In this document: positions 10,355 to 23,012 of the stretch, piece after piece
Layout: every line of letters begins with the position of its first letter
Numbering within the stretch: position 1 is the first letter of the stretch
Assembly: GCA_009760855.2 (NCBI GenBank)
Contig: WPIO01000036.1
Span: 3,105,001-3,167,000 of the forward strand
Length of the DNA stretch: 62,000 nucleotides
Direction of reading: 5' to 3'
Source: Cristatella mucedo
Taxonomy: Eukaryota > Bryozoa > Phylactolaemata > Cristatellidae
The notes under the pieces: generated by a model
Seen by the model: the letters and a program-made list of their open reading frames with translations, nothing else
What the model was told of the DNA's origin: nothing
Databases searched by the model: none
Made by a program: the position numbers and the translations under genes

Positions 10355-11420
10355 TCAGTAACTTCCCAAAGCCACAAGTGCCACGTGTGTAATGTAATGC
10401 AATGTAATGTATATCCATCTGTAACTCCACAAAGTCATAAAGACCATGTGGGTGTTACGCAGGAGAGCTTTGTATAGTGCACAGCCTAAGCGGCTTTCGG
10501 TACGCATTCGGTACCCTATAGACTTCGTCTCACGCAACGAAGAGAAAGTGGGAAGCATAGCAGAGTCAGGAGAGCACTTGAGGTAGTGAGTAGCATGGAA
10601 GTAGCAGCTCAGGACCGCTGGAAAGGATGAGCCATAGTCGGCAGTAAGAGAGTAGTTGTCGTTGCGTAAGGATTGTGGAAGCAAGTTCCACAGTCTAGGA
10701 CCTGCAGAGAGAGCTAAAGCTTCTGTCACCAATGGCCTTTAAGCGGAGGAATGGAGCAGCTAATTTATTGTCCACACAGGACCTGAGGGCGCGAAGAGGC
10801 TGAAACTGATGCAGCAGTTCAGCTAGGCACGAAGGAGCCAATCCGTGGCGGGCCTTGTGGGTCAGCGTAAAAACCTTGCTCAGAATCCGTTGCTCAACCG
10901 GCATCCATTTTAGCTCTTTTAGTAAAGGAGACACGTGCTCAAACCGCTGGGACTTTGGGACTAGCCTTGCAGCCATATTCATAATCAGCTGCAGCGGCAT
11001 AATCGCTTTTTTTGATAGCCCAGCCAAAAGGGAATTACAATAATCAAGCCGAGACAGAACTAAAGAGCTAGTTAAATTTTTTGCAAGCCACCGTGGAAGA
11101 CAGCTCCTTATCTTGGATAGGGATCGGATGTGATGGCTAGCTGTAGAGGCAGTCTTCTGAATGAAGCTTTTAAAATTGAGGCAGCTGTCGAAAACGACAC
11201 CTAAATTTCGAGCACGTGGTGACGGTCGCACAACAGCATCACCTATTAGAAGAGCAAAGCCTTTTAATCCAGCCACACGCTTAGGGTGTCCTATGAGCAG
11301 CAGTTCGGTTTTATCGTCATTTAATTTCAGGAAGTTTTCCGACATCAAGGATCGAATATCGGCAAGGCAAGCATTCAATTTTTCAGTTGCTGCAGCAGAT
11401 TCCGAGTGTGCGTTACCCTG
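10355..11420 (-). mobile_element. LINE ORF2 C-terminal fragment (L2-like)
   Basis: Read on the - strand, this encodes the downstream part of a LINE reverse transcriptase. Visible blocks are FLKLNDDKTELLLIG, RNLGVVFDSCLNFKSFI, LVLSRLDYCNSLLAG and LQLIMNMAARLV, then the LKWMPVEQRI and HGLAPSCLAELL blocks. The reading continues in another frame near 10705-10735 with SAGPRLWNLLPQSLRN, so there is a frameshift. This block order is known from L2/CR1-clade elements. The catalytic YADD region and everything upstream are missing, so the copy is dead. It is a different subfamily from the LADLHWLPVKQ copies. Confidence 0.88.
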
Positions 11421-11499
11421 AAGAGTTTTCTATAGCACGCTCAAAGCCTCTGCCTGCTGCCATTGCTGAGCATTTGGTAGTCAAAACACTTTATCTCGT

Positions 11500-12060
11500 G
11501 CAAAAAAGATCAAGTGAGAAGCATAGCTAAGTCAGGACGGCAGTCAATGAAGTTACCATCATGGAAGTAGCAACTCAGGGTGGCTGGGAAGGATGCGCTA
11601 CAGTCGGCAGCAGTAGAGTAGATGTTGCGTGTGAATTGCAAAAGTGAGTTCCACAGTCTAGGATCTGCAGCGAAAAAGCTTTTGTGGCCGATGGTCCTTT
11701 AGCGGAAGAATGGAGCAGCTAATTTGTTGTCCACAAAGGACCTGAGGTCACGAGGAGGCTGAAACCAGTGCAGCAGTTCAGCTAGGTATGAAGGAGCCAA
11801 GCCGCGGCGGGCCTTGTGGGTCAGCGTAAGAAGTTCGCTCTGTATCCGTTGATCGGCCGAGTTCGGTTGATCGCCATGCGAAATAGCAGCTCATTCAGGT
11901 GAGAGACACGTGGCTGAACCTTTGGAACTAGTTAGTTAGCTTTGCAGCCATATTCATCACCAGCTGCAGAGACTTGATGGATATCTTCGGTTCCCCAGCC
12001 AAAAACTCAATTGCAGCAGCCTAAACAGAACCGGGGAATTTAGTAAGATAGTTTCGTGCT
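11500..12060 (-). mobile_element. second, more decayed LINE fragment of the same subfamily
   Basis: It repeats landmarks of the 10.4-kb copy in the same order and orientation: 'agttccacagtctagga', 'ggagcagctaatttgttgtcc', 'gaggctgaaaccagtgcagcagttc' and 'cgggccttgtgggtcagcgtaa'. Substitutions and indels are numerous. This is either a tandem duplication or two independent insertions. Confidence 0.75.
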
Positions 12061-12119
12061 GCCGTCTTACAGAGAGCCTGCCCTAGTTTTGCACGAAAAT
12101 ATTTAACATAATCCATCTG

Positions 12120-12240
12120 TATAGAAACCTAAGCGGTCCCAAGAGCTATCCAGCTGCTTTACATATGCCACAGGGCTCGAGCCCACGACCTCGGTTGTTA
12201 AAGGCAAGCACGTTACCCCGTGGCAAAATACCTATGGCGC
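12120..12240 (-). repeat. SINE-B copy
   Basis: In - orientation it has a tRNA-like head with a GGGCTCGAGCCC B-box region (complement near 12170-12185). Its other end resembles the LINE tail (agcggtcccaagagct...gctttacat). Confidence 0.6.
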
Positions 12241-12375
12241 TATTGAGCCTGATGGCTGAAGCTGTGAAAGCTGTGGTCTTCTTAATGAAGGCTTCGACGT
12301 AGGAAGTTATCGAAGGAGACACTTCAATTTGGAGCAAATGAGGTTGGTCGCACTATCACAGAATCACCAATCACA

Positions 12376-12512
<137 letters not shown>

Positions 12513-12534
12513 TTCTCATGAAAAAGAAATGTAA

Positions 12535-12665
12535 TTAATTTGCATAGCACCCCAAGAGAGCTTCTCTCTCCGGGTGCTTCGAAAATGCCGAAGGGCTGGA
12601 GCTCACGATCTCGGTCGCAAAGAAGAGCACCTTGACCGCGGTCGTTACAGGCGAGCACCGTAACA
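12535..12665 (-). repeat. SINE-B copy (degenerate)
   Basis: The order 'tgcatagcacccc', 'gagag', 'gggctggagctcacgatctcgg' and 'gagcaccttgacc' parallels other SINE-B copies. It abuts the GA repeat. Confidence 0.5.
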
Positions 12666-14284
12666 ACCCCCCTGGGCCGAACCAGGACTGCACGAACTCT
12701 AGCCGGATGCTTGGGGTGTGTCCTACGAGAAGGAGTTGGGGTGTGTCCTACGTGGAATCGTCGTTTAATTTAAGAGCTGATCCGCCCTTAAAAAGTAGTA
12801 GTCAGTGTAGTTTGAGTGTATGCCGGCTCCTCTAATGAGCCTGTGATGTGGCATGGACACTGGCCGGTAACCCCTGGTCGCCAGATGGTGAATTCACCAT
12901 CAGGGTCGGCCGCTGCACAGTTGTGGTCCTCGATTAATCATCGGGGTCAACCGGAGGAGTGGAAGGAGACTAGAGTGTGAGAAGGGGGCGAAGGCAGTCG
13001 TGCGTCTTGCTGCTCCGTGCCTTGTACAATCAACCATTGGCGTTGTCCTGGACCAGCATTCCGTATGCCAAACCACAGTCAGCACTGAAGCGGTCTGGTA
13101 TGCGCCTCTTAAACTTCACTCTGTCAGCCGTCGATGGCGAGCGGACAGCGAATTTGATAATAACAATGATAAGAATAAGTATTTTGCACAGCACCCGAAG
13201 GGTACTGAATTTCTGTTCCGAACTTAACAATTCACTGCGAGAGAACCAATATCCAAAGTTTAATGACAAGCAAGATCACATGCTTATGCAGACATTCAAA
13301 GGCACCCACGAATCATGCTTAGACATGCCTGTAAAATCCCTCTTAGACATGCCTGTAAAAGCACAAAAGAAAGCACTCGCAGCCGCCGTGCGTAGTAGGA
13401 CCACAGCTATAAAAATGCACTGAACCAAGCACAGGTAAGCACTCAAAGCATACAGAAAAAAAGACAGGTTTGATGAGGCGTTATGCAAAAACATATCGCT
13501 CTTGCACTTAGTCACGACGTGCAAAGTTTAATAGCACGCAAGCCCACAAAGCACACACGCCCAACGAAGCGCACAAGTGGACAAGCCCACAAGGGACGGT
13601 TCACTCTAAGATGAAGCAAAGGCTGTAAGAAACAGATACATTTGTAGCCGTATATAAAAAATCATAAAATAAAAATAAATAAAAATTTCTAAATGTCGTC
13701 AAATGAGATGAGGTGATGTCAGTCGGTAGTGAGTTTTGTTGTTTGACACTCTGACAGCACACACGCGACGATACGAAAACACCAAGAGGGCAAGAACAAC
13801 CGCGTATTTTCCCAAAGCTCTCAGCGCGATGGTTCACGACCGCTCCATCCAGTGCTCGCATTCCCACTGCCCCTCCTGAGTAGCCTGAGACTCACCCTTA
13901 CCAAAACATATCCCCATAAACCAATAGGGCCAATAAACTCGTGAGACCATTTCCCCATAAACCAGCGTGGCCCATGAGCCAGCGGTCATAAACGCCACCG
14001 GCCCATAAACTATGAATCAGTCACATTCCCTTTGATCTCAACACCACTCAGGGTGCGCGGTCCGAGTGCTGGTGGGCCAACCAATACAAGTTTCAAGCTG
14101 TCTGAGCACAGTGACTGAAAGCGAGGACATCCGAGAGATTCGATGTTAGCACGGGGGCACGAGAAATCGAACAGAGTAAAAGAATCGGCGCATGCAACGG
14201 GATGCCGGATGTGTAACGAATTCAGGTAGGCATGCCGGAGCAAGAGAGTGCATGCACTTTCGGCAGTAGCGTCTTTCACGACAG
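12666..14284. other. unannotated stretch with small repeats
   Basis: No gene recognised. A LINE-tail-like piece lies near 13153-13215 (gataataacaatgataagaataagt...cagcacccgaaggg). A local direct repeat of 'cttagacatgcctgtaaaa' occurs at 13318 and 13343. A stretch around 13900-14010 repeats 'cccataaac' words. Confidence 0.35.
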
Positions 14285-14490
14285 ATGTGATGATGATGAT
14301 GATGATGATGATGATGTGATGTGATGTATCTCCTTCTGTTACTCCTCAACGCCACACAGACTATGTGGGTGTTCCGCACGAGTGTTTGGGATGGATACAT
14401 AAGCCTAGTCGCCGAGTTGTGTACCAGCCGAAGGCCTCTTAGGGCCTCAGGCAGGGAGATGTCTAACGTACTGAGTTGCATAAATTTGCT
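14285..14490 (-). mobile_element. LINE 3' end with (GAT)n
   Basis: A (GAT)n/(GATGT)n tract (14287-14325) is followed by 'atctccttctgttactcc' and 'agactatgtgggtgttccgca'. These match the 3' side of the 10.4-kb LINE subfamily (10395-10470), so this is a second 3' end of that family with its own simple-repeat tail. Confidence 0.6.
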
Positions 14491-16074
14491 GGGAATGTCA
14501 CGGATTCATACAGATAGGCGATATAATCAATACAAGGTAGAATCCTTCGCCGCTAGCTCGCTTTGTTGCCTGGCTTCTCACCCCGCCTCCTTACAACAGA
14601 TCCAGTAAATCCGCCCACACTACCGCACCCAGCTGCGCCTCTTCCGCGTATCGTATTCGTCCGTGTTGAGGGATCGGGGCGCCGTGAGAGTGCGTCAGTT
14701 CAGCAAGGTAGCCTTGCGATGCAAAAAAATATCGGCTACCAAACGAATTCCGTCGCTTGTGCTAATACGGTGGCAGCAGTAGGCCCATCGTTGGGCATTG
14801 CACTCTTTTGGCGACTGGAACGACCGCCCGCAGTTGGTCCCACCGTTAAAGGGCAATTCTGCCAGCAGGCGACTTTCAAGTCGGCTAGCAGCCACATGTA
14901 ATGTAATGGGGATCTGAAGAAGGCGTAATTCGAAATCAAGGCGATCCTTCGCGATCCTTCGCGTGGCTGGGCAGAAGAGGAAGCTCTCGCGCCAAACTTA
15001 CGACGCGGCAGTGTGCGCGTTGCGGCATGTTTTAATGAAGATGATCGCCAGTGACGTAAGCGCTACCTAGCGACGCCCAAGTTAATTTCGCACGTTAAGA
15101 GCCCACCTACCGGTCGTCTTTCAGCTAACAGCTGCGCTCGTCTTGAGAAGTAGGACTAGCGGTTCCGTTTCGAACCGCCGGCAGCCGGGTGCACGGTACG
15201 GTTCGGCGCCGAAGCATCAACGAGTTAAGCCGGGGCCCTGCTCCGATGGCTTTTCAAGTCAAAATGCTGCAGCAGGCTGAGCGCCCATTCTCGGTGCGCG
15301 GCTTGGCCTGCTACAAGTGCGGATGAATGAAAGCATCCGCTGCCAACGGCAGCGTATGTCTGTCCCCGTGCACTTGAGCGGGGCGGGCCTGGCGGCGCCC
15401 GGATAATGGGCGTCCAACCATTACACATTTTGCTTTGACAGCCCTGTTACTACGGCGAGCCGATTGGGCTACGGAATCGGATACTGCTGCTGCTGCTGTG
15501 TTTGGCCAAGAATTTGAAACTTTCCAGGCGCAGAAGCAGCTTGTCGTAAATCCTAACTCGCGGTACAGCAGAGGATTTGTGAATGATTCCCATTGAGAAG
15601 AAACACAAGGTAACAGGCGATCGATCGGCCGCATACGTGCAGTCGTGGCTGTGCAGTCGTGACTGTGCAGCGTCTGCTGTGCCGACACCGCCGTGTACCG
15701 TGTCGCGAATCTGCATGGCTTCGCTGGAAGTTTGATAGGGGCTGTCTTTGCTTAATCACGCCCTCCGCTTGCGGTCTCGCCAGTGTATATTTTCGCCTTT
15801 GTCAAAGCGTCGATGCCAGTTTTGGCGACTGTTTGACGGCGCCGCGCCTGCTGCTAGCGTTGTCGGATGAGCCGGCATGCCGGCGTCGGCGCGTCTGCCG
15901 GAAGCTGTCGTGCTAGGAAGCTTTCGTGTGTGCTGGCCCAAATAGCTATGCCCAAGTTAATTACTCGAGATTTGTGGTGACTTTGTGACATTAGCGTCGG
16001 GGTAGCAGATTCTTTCGAGTAAACCGATCTGCAGGCCCTTATGGACCATTGTGCGTTAAGCTGGTAACCCTCAA
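14491..16074. other. unannotated region upstream of the hexokinase exons
   Basis: This GC-rich stretch is where the first hexokinase exon and promoter might lie, but I could not find an ATG-containing exon with a donor in the required phase 0. A hexokinase 5' exon further left is equally possible. Confidence 0.3.
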
Positions 16075-16155
16075 AGTGGTACTACTACTACTGCTACTAC
16101 TAGTACATTTGTATATCGCCATCAGAGAACTTAATCTCTTGCTAGGCACTGCACT
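16075..16155 (-). mobile_element. LINE 3'-tail fragment
   Basis: A (TAC)n tract and 'catcagagaacttaatctctt' with a GGCAC stem partner are the reverse-oriented LINE tail. Confidence 0.6.
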
Positions 16156-16527
16156 GATGGTGATTGTGCATCGAGCTGGTGCGATTGCTGCTAACCCAGT
16201 GATTTCGGCTGAGCCAGGGCAGTGTCGCCCTTATATATGAAAGCATTAAGCAGAAAATAGAGCCCGATATTCCTTCCCTTGTGTGGGTACCAAAATACAT
16301 GTATTAAGACTTATGTACATGGCCAGGGTTAAGCCAAGGAGGGATCAATACCTTGACGTTGTTGGTAGCAATACTGCTCTAGCAAGGCTGAAATGGCATA
16401 TCTAGCTTCCTGACACACCCTTTCCGGTCGGTCAGGAGGTGTGCAGGGCTCTCTTTACCATCCCCTCTTGCGACCTCTCGCGATCAAATCTGATGCATTT
16501 GATTGATGACGGGTGTTGGTGCTACAG

Positions 16528-16690
16528 GTTGACGAAATCCTTACATGCTTTCGTCTGAGCGACGATGACCTCAGGCAGGTACAAAGCACGATCCGGCACG
16601 AGATGGATCAGGGTCTTAGTGCAGCAACGAATGCCTCTTCGGACTTGAAGATGTTCATCACTTACGTTTGTTCGTTGCCCACGGGTCAAG
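16528..16690 (+). CDS. HK: hexokinase, visible exon 1 (N-terminal helix region)
   Basis: This encodes VDEILTCFRLSDDDLRQVQS and continues to MFITYVCSLPTGQ, the N-terminal small-domain segment of hexokinases. It starts after CAG (16525-16527) and ends before GTAAGG, leaving one G of a split codon (phase 1). An in-frame TGA at 16507 limits upstream extension, so an earlier exon must supply the start codon. The family normally has a Pro in an ML-P-T(Y/F)V motif here; this protein reads MFITYV, an unusual loss of that Pro. The acceptor has a poor pyrimidine tract. Confidence 0.9.
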
Positions 16691-17129
16691 GTAAGGCAAC
16701 CAGCTGAGGTGAGGGTGGAAGGGTTTAGAAAAGGGTAGCTAAGCCCGATGCAGGTGGAGGTGCTCCTAGTTGGCTCAACTAGCTGACCTAAGTGTCTGCG
16801 GCATCCATCCCCAGTTTTGCGCTGTTGACACGCGCCTGGAAGGGCATGTTTATCAGGTTCTGGTAAGTCCGGCTTAGAAAACTTCGCAGGGTCAGCAAGC
16901 AGATCTAATTTGATGGATTCAACTATTTTTTCGAGTGGGATTCCATAGCTAAATGGGTGCCTGCTGTTCCTCTTATGCTTGTTATGCTGCATTAGGTATG
17001 CTTATGTTCGGGGCTTTTTGTCAGATGAAGCTAGCTACCCTGTTCGTCCAACCAAGTGGGTGTGTGCGATTGTGACCGTGCGATAAGGCGATATTTGGTG
17101 CACAGCTCTGCAGTTGGGCTCGTCTGTCA

Positions 17130-17470
17130 TAAGCGTCTAAATGGCCATGTCACACCACTTCTCACCGACCTGCGCTGGCTATACATCAAGCAGCGTATCG
17201 CCTTTAAGGTTCAGCCTCTCACTTTTAGATCCCTGCATTCCCTTGCTCCGGCTAACCGATCCAAACCACTTCCCAGTCAGGCCAGACACTGTACCACTCG
17301 CTCTTCTGACTCAAGCCTAGTAGCTGCACCTGTATAGCTAACCTGAAATTCTTTGTATACCGCACCTTTAGTTGGTCCATGCTCCTGCATCCTGGAACGA
17401 GCTCCTGACTGTCTTGACATCCCATGACTTGACGACAGTTGAAAAGAAGCTTAAAACTTGTTCCGCTCCT
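17130..17470 (+). mobile_element. LINE fragment in hexokinase intron
   Basis: HVTPLLTDLRWLYIKQRIAF and a following LTFRSLHSLAPA block are the LINE C-terminal peptide. Downstream, 'catcctggaacgagctcctgac' and 'cttgacgacagttgaaaagaagc' match the rest of that ORF in shifted frames. It ends about 150 bp before the next hexokinase exon. Confidence 0.75.
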
Positions 17471-17619
17471 CGCCGCGCAGTTGTGAGGTCCGTTAGAATT
17501 GTCAGCATGTCAGCTGGCGCTGTGCGAGCATTCGCCTGTGTGCCCTCCTACCCCGCCGCTGCTGCCGAAGCGCTCCGGTTTGTCCGTGCCCAGCGGGCTT
17601 ACTGCCGGACCGTTTGCAG

Positions 17620-17759
17620 AGGCAGGCACCTTCCTTGCTCTCGACCTTGGCGGCACAAACTTCCGAGTGCTGCGGATCGAGCTGAATGGCGCACATGTGG
17701 ATATGTCCAACCAGATATACATGGTGCCCGAGTCGGTCATGGTTGGCACCGGCGAAGAG
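17620..17759 (+). CDS. HK: hexokinase, visible exon 2 (phosphate-1 / LGGTNFRV)
   Basis: The split codon G|AG gives Glu, followed by [20 protein letters not shown] and ending [16 protein letters not shown] is the phosphate-binding signature of the ASKHA/hexokinase fold. The acceptor is tttgcag (17613-17619) and the donor is GTAGGT at 17760; the exon ends in phase 0. Joining to the previous exon gives LPTGQ-E-AGTF, as expected for the family. Confidence 0.95.
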
Positions 17760-18224
17760 GTAGGTCAAGGTCGAATGTGGCACCGGCAGCAGCAGTGGTG
17801 GCAGCTCCGGAGATGCCTGCTCGGTGCCAGGGTCGTGAGATAGTGGCAACCTTTTGAGCCCCCTCTCTCCCCACCCCCTATCCCTGTGCGTGGCCGAACC
17901 ACTGCTGCTGCTCCTCCGCTGTGGGTGGAGACTGACGGCTGCTTTGCTTGGGTGGGTGAGGTTGCTTGTGGCTTGGCCGCTGTGCCTGTGAGTTTGCAGC
18001 AGCTACACCGGTCATGGCCTTGGCTGCTGAAAAATTGCAGCTTGGGGATGGGATTTCTACTCCCACACTCGGGTCTTAGCCAAGAGGTGGAGTGCCCACA
18101 CTTCACGAACCAGGTCGTGCGGTTGCGACCTGCAGAGGGCAATTCTTATTCGTCCTCTGAGCTACTAAGCTAAGGCTGTTCTTCTGCCACCGCTATAAAT
18201 GTGGCTGCTGAATCAGCGAAACTT

Positions 18225-18462
18225 TTCTTTAGCGCTTTTTACCGCTGCTTGCACTCTGCTGAACTCGGTCAGCGTTATAAATAAAATAAATCCTAGCTGA
18301 TTAAACAGCCTCTTTTTGTATAGCGACAGAAGAGCCTTTACGGCTATCCCCACCGCTTGCAGTGGCGATAAAGGATCGCCCACCGCAGGAATCGAACCCA
18401 CGACCTCGGGACCGAGGTCGTGAAAGCAACTGCCTTACCTAGTGTGCCATCACGGCTGTTAT
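18225..18462 (-). repeat. SINE-A copy in hexokinase intron
   Basis: A well-preserved reverse copy. The tRNA-like head has A box and B box (complement of GGTTCGATTCC near 18390) and the duplicated 'cgacctcgg...ccgaggtcg' arm. A hairpin body (GGGCGAT-CCTTT-ATCGCC) and a tail ending near 'agctgattaaacagcctc' follow. Confidence 0.85.
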
Positions 18463-18689
18463 GTGGCGCTTGACACGTGCGCCAATGCAGTTTTTTTAAG
18501 TGCTTCTAGTATATGCAATTTTCTCTGACAGATGCGCTATCTACTCCCAGTTATAATGACTTCACTTGCCTAAACATGTCCTGTCTATTCCACCTGCTTG
18601 TCCAACTGTATACTGCATCCAGTGTAGACCTTTGGATCGTCTTTTTTCCTTTATATCTTGTTTTCTTGTCAAATCCAAATCATACCATA

Positions 18690-18942
<253 letters not shown>

Positions 18943-18999
18943 ACTCAATCTCTCTTTCATTCTCTTTCTGTCTCTCTGACATTTCTTATTCTCTCTTTG

Positions 19000-20078
19000 A
19001 CCCTGTGAGGGAACATGACTCTGCAGCATGCGAGCACTGGGCAGAGGCCCACTTGGCAGATGACTCGGCAGGCCGGCCCAAATCCATGCATTGCAGCATC
19101 TGTGGGGGCATCCATCTACCATAAACTGCCACTAGCTGTTGGGTGAGTTCGGAGCTAGCAATGACTCGACAGTACAAAAACAATGCATGCATGGAATATA
19201 AGGCCTGCCGAAGGAGTACAGGGGAGGGGAGGGCCTCGAGATCCCTTGTCGCTGGCAGCCGTCTAGAGTGTGTAGACTAGGCTTGACTAGGCCGGCGTGG
19301 TTGGCAGAATAAAGTGTTTGGTGTTGGAGCCAGCAGGCTTGTTGCTCGGCCATGCTATCCAGCCCGACGAAAGGTCGTGCAGGAGGAGTCCCTCTCACTG
19401 TCTATAGATCGCTCCCTTCGTTGCATTCTCTCCGGCACACATTGTCTCCCTAACACTTGCACACAGTTTGTGGTGCACGCATGCTGTGCAAATGGCCTGG
19501 CCTGCGACTAAGGGCTGTTTGAGAAGAATTGCCATGTGCCCGGTCTCAAAAAACGCATTCCCTTCGGCTGAGTTGGCTTCGGCTTGCTTCTTTCCTGGGC
19601 AAGTGCAGTTAGCCAGCAAATTCCTGTTGCCAATCATTGGCCGTGGTGGCTGTGGCTTCATCGGTAGGCTCACAGCCTTCCCAATGTATCAATGGAAGGG
19701 TATTTATATTAGTCGGTGACGAACTGAAGAGCGACCTGAGCCGCTGAAGCCACTGAGTGGCTAAATGTGCATCGGAGCCTTTGCCTCACCGGTGAGAGCT
19801 GCAATTTGCTCTCACGTGATTCGCCAGTACAAGCCACGATTGCCTTTATGCGAATGCTTATTGTTCAATGGGAGTTTCTGAATGGAAGCCATACAGGCTG
19901 TTAGCCAGTTGGCAACCACTCCTCTATTCCTTAGTTCAGGTTCCGTGACCCTATTGGTGGGATTGTGCCAGCACTCCAGACCCATAAATCATGCATCAAG
20001 ATGGTAGGCATGGCTGCCTCACCCTGTGTACAGTGGCAACAACTTGACCTTGTCGGGACACCACACACCCCACTGGCA
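19000..20078. other. hexokinase intron sequence, nothing recognised
   Basis: No exon or clear repeat family. 'Cctgtgtacagtggcaacaacttgaccttgtcggga' recurs with variation at about 20021 and 20115 around the C-run. Confidence 0.3.
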
Positions 20079-20095
20079 CCCCCCCCCCCCCCCCC
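20079..20095. repeat. poly-C run (17)
   Basis: A homopolymer between two copies of a short direct repeat ('caacttgaccttgtcggga', about 20040 and 20130). Confidence 0.9.
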
Positions 20096-20150
20096 GAAAG
20101 ACTGCCCCCACACGATATACAGTGGAAACAACTTGACCTTGTCGGGACTG

Positions 20151-20168
20151 TACACACACACACACACA

Positions 20169-20228
<60 letters not shown>

Positions 20229-20230
20229 CG
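20151..20230. repeat. (CA)n/(CACG)n microsatellite
   Basis: A short CA tract grades into about 16 perfect CGCA tetranucleotides. Confidence 0.95.
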
Positions 20231-21059
20231 TATGCACGCAGCCATGAAGCCATTGGATTTGAGGAGGCCCATTATTGCTGATCTAATGTTTGCCTCCCCT
20301 AGCATGAACCAATGGCAAGCCAGGTGGCAATAGTCACAGCATAGGCCGTTTGTCTTGTGGCCACCAAACTGGCCAATTATTGCAATACCGAACAGCCTCC
20401 TAAGCCCAGGGTCATGTGATTACAATCGATGGATCGAAGTCCAATCGAGGCCCAAGCTTAGCTGGAACCGTTCACTCCGGGTCTCCCAATGCCCAAATTG
20501 CACCGGCGAATTATGTCAGCATCAGTAGATCCAGTTTGTGTTACCTGTCGGGCCACTCAGACCAAATTAGTACCTGTCACGTGTCTGCTCCATTTGCTTT
20601 TATCGCTGTGTGTGCATGAAGCACTAGTCTGTTAGCTAGTTTTTCGTGTTTGTGGAGTACTCTGATTGTGCTTTGGGCCTCCAGTCAATATAGCTTGTCC
20701 TGAGTAAACGTTGGTGTGGTACTCTCACTGATGTGCAGGGTTAGTTGTGGGCGACTGGGCAGGCATGGGTATTTGCACATCTGGCCTCGTGTGGCTGTTA
20801 GCTCATCATTATGCAAGGGCGACGTCATTGCATAATGATGACGCAGGGGCAGCTTGAACTGCTGTGGTTGGCATCGAAGGCCATCTGTCACTCGCCTGCT
20901 TGCAGCTGTGACTCATGGCAATTGTCAGAAAATATTCTCATTAACTGGTGCTTGGGATCTCAATTGTGCATCACACTGCAGCCAGTCCCTGCTGACGGCA
21001 GCATCTCACACGCCAGCACTTTCCTTAAGGTGCAAGGCTTGCTCATGTGTACTCTCACA

Positions 21060-21060
<1 letters not shown>

Positions 21061-21118
<58 letters not shown>

Positions 21119-21235
21119 AGAGAGGGAGAGAGAGAGAAAGAGAGAGAGAGAGAGGGAGAGAGGGACAGAGAGAGGGACTGAGAGAGGGACAGAGAGAGGA
21201 AGAGAGTGAGGGAGGAAGGAGAGAACAGAGAGTTG
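21061..21235. repeat. (GA)n microsatellite, degenerate on the right
   Basis: Pure GA from 21062 to about 21112, then GAGG, GGACAGAGA and GGGACTGAGA variants to about 21235. Confidence 0.9.
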
Positions 21236-21907
21236 AACTACATGCCTAAAATATGATCAGTCAATTGGCAATGTGGCAAAAATGAGTCTGCCTATTTATT
21301 GGCAAGAAGTAGATGGCTTGTTGCTATAGGGTTACCAAGAAACACTCGCACTACCGAGAGGCCGACCAAGGGCAGCTAGCCGTTCACAGTAGTATCTTAT
21401 TAAGGGTGCCGTATTGCAGTTAGGGCAGCTTTCGTGTCCAGTGCTGTCATCCTTTGGTGGTAGTAGAGAATCGACGTTTTTCAACACAGGCACATGCAAG
21501 ATTTAGCCAAGGAAGGGTTTTAGATCTGAGCCTTACCCCTCCCCCCCACCCCCATCCCCCCCCCCCCGATCACCTATTCTATTTTGGCTTGTGCGTCAAT
21601 CCAAGCCAAAATAGGGGCCTACTGCCAACCTTCTATGTCTGTTGTGTCTCAGTCTGATGATCTTTCGTTATGCGTCGTGTGAACTGGGTGAGTGAGTTGG
21701 TACGACTAGCACCTCTCGTGGCAGAATTCGTCGGTCCAGCTGTCGCCGACATCTGACACATTCATCTTTCTATCCAATACTAAGATACCCCTCTGAGGTT
21801 CTGTGGTGTGGTAAATGTAGCTGAAGGTTCAGCTACATATCTGTTGTTTTAATTTTTCCTTTTCTGTCAGTCTTTTTTCTTGGTCTGTTGGTGTCCTTGC
21901 ATACCCA

Positions 21908-21909
<2 letters not shown>

Positions 21910-21985
<76 letters not shown>

Positions 21986-22030
21986 TATACACACACACAC
22001 ACATTCGAGCATACACACGCACACAAATGA
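21910..22030. repeat. (CA)n microsatellite
   Basis: Pure CA to 21982, followed by imperfect CA-rich DNA. It lies in a hexokinase intron. Confidence 0.95.
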
Positions 22031-22769
22031 GTACACACTCACACATGCACGCAATCTCACTTGTGCACACAGACACTTACACAAAGACACACCCATGCGG
22101 ATATGGATGATCAGGTGTGTGCTCATATTTGATTTCTCTTTCTCTCTCATGTTCTCTGTCTCCATCTTTCTCTGTCTGTCTGTCTGTTTTCCTCTTCTCT
22201 TGTTCTATCCATGTCTGCTCCTACGTCTCATTATCTCTCATCGTGGGTTTCTCTTAGTATACACACGTTCTGGTATTGCTGCCTCTCTGTCTATGTCTGT
22301 CTCAGCCTGTCTACAGCTTTATCAAGTCGACAAAGTGTTGATTATGTCGAGACTAAGTCTCAGGCACTGCATACACAGCCAGCATTTTACATTTGTGTGT
22401 CTCATACTTCAGGCTGCTACCACACTACCCCATACGTCCTGCTATGGTGACACCAAACCATTATCTAGGGCTGGTTTTTATTTGCAAAGCCTGACTTCTA
22501 ACTAGAGCTATCGATAAGAAGGCTGGCAATGTAGGGAGTCGGGACCAGACTCCTTGTAGCAGCTAGCTGCAATGGTAATGAAATGTGAGTCTGTGCCGTG
22601 CCGTGCCGTGCACCAGCCGCCATTGCTTTATCTCAAGTCTGACGTCGATGCAGTGGTGCTGCCGTCTGTGTGCCATTTGCATCTGACTCGCTAGTATCGT
22701 TGCTCGTTAGACAAGGGTGCAGCAGCCACCTCAGTCATTTGCATTTGCAGCATTCCAGTTAGATTGTTT

Positions 22770-22850
22770 GTAATGATAATAATACATTTGCATAGCACCA
22801 TCACAGAAGGTTTTCTCTTTCTAGGCACTTTAAATATGCTGTAAAGGAAA
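22770..22850 (-). mobile_element. LINE 3'-tail fragment
   Basis: 'Ataataatacatttgcatagc' followed by 'ctctttctaggcactttaaat' is the reverse LINE tail with the (ATT)n side at the left. Confidence 0.6.
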
Positions 22851-22879
22851 AAGCCACGAGCCGATTTGACAGTCTCATT

Positions 22880-23012
22880 TGTATAGCTAGTAGGAAAGCC
22901 TTAACGTCTGTCGGTGCTGCTCGCTGTTGTTGGGCAATAAAGGATGATCGTCCACTGAAGGATTTGAACCTCGGTCCTAAAGAGCGAGCACCTTACCTCC
23001 TGGGCTTGCATG
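22880..23012 (-). repeat. SINE-A copy
   Basis: 'Agccttaacgtctgtcggtgctgc' is the body. 'Aaggatttgaacctcggtcc' is the B-box complement, and 'agcgagcaccttacctcctgggc' is the A-box side. Confidence 0.7.

Noticed and set aside
11161-11421. Open frame on the + strand over the LINE fragment
   Set aside because: It is the antisense of the reverse-transcriptase remnant.
12977-13423. 148-codon open frame
   Set aside because: No domain, no splice context, unremarkable composition, and it overlaps repeat-tail-like DNA.
16041-16064. Candidate first hexokinase exon ATGGACCATTGTGCGTTAAGC before GTAACC
   Set aside because: It ends in phase 2 while the next exon needs phase 0, and it resembles no hexokinase N-terminus.
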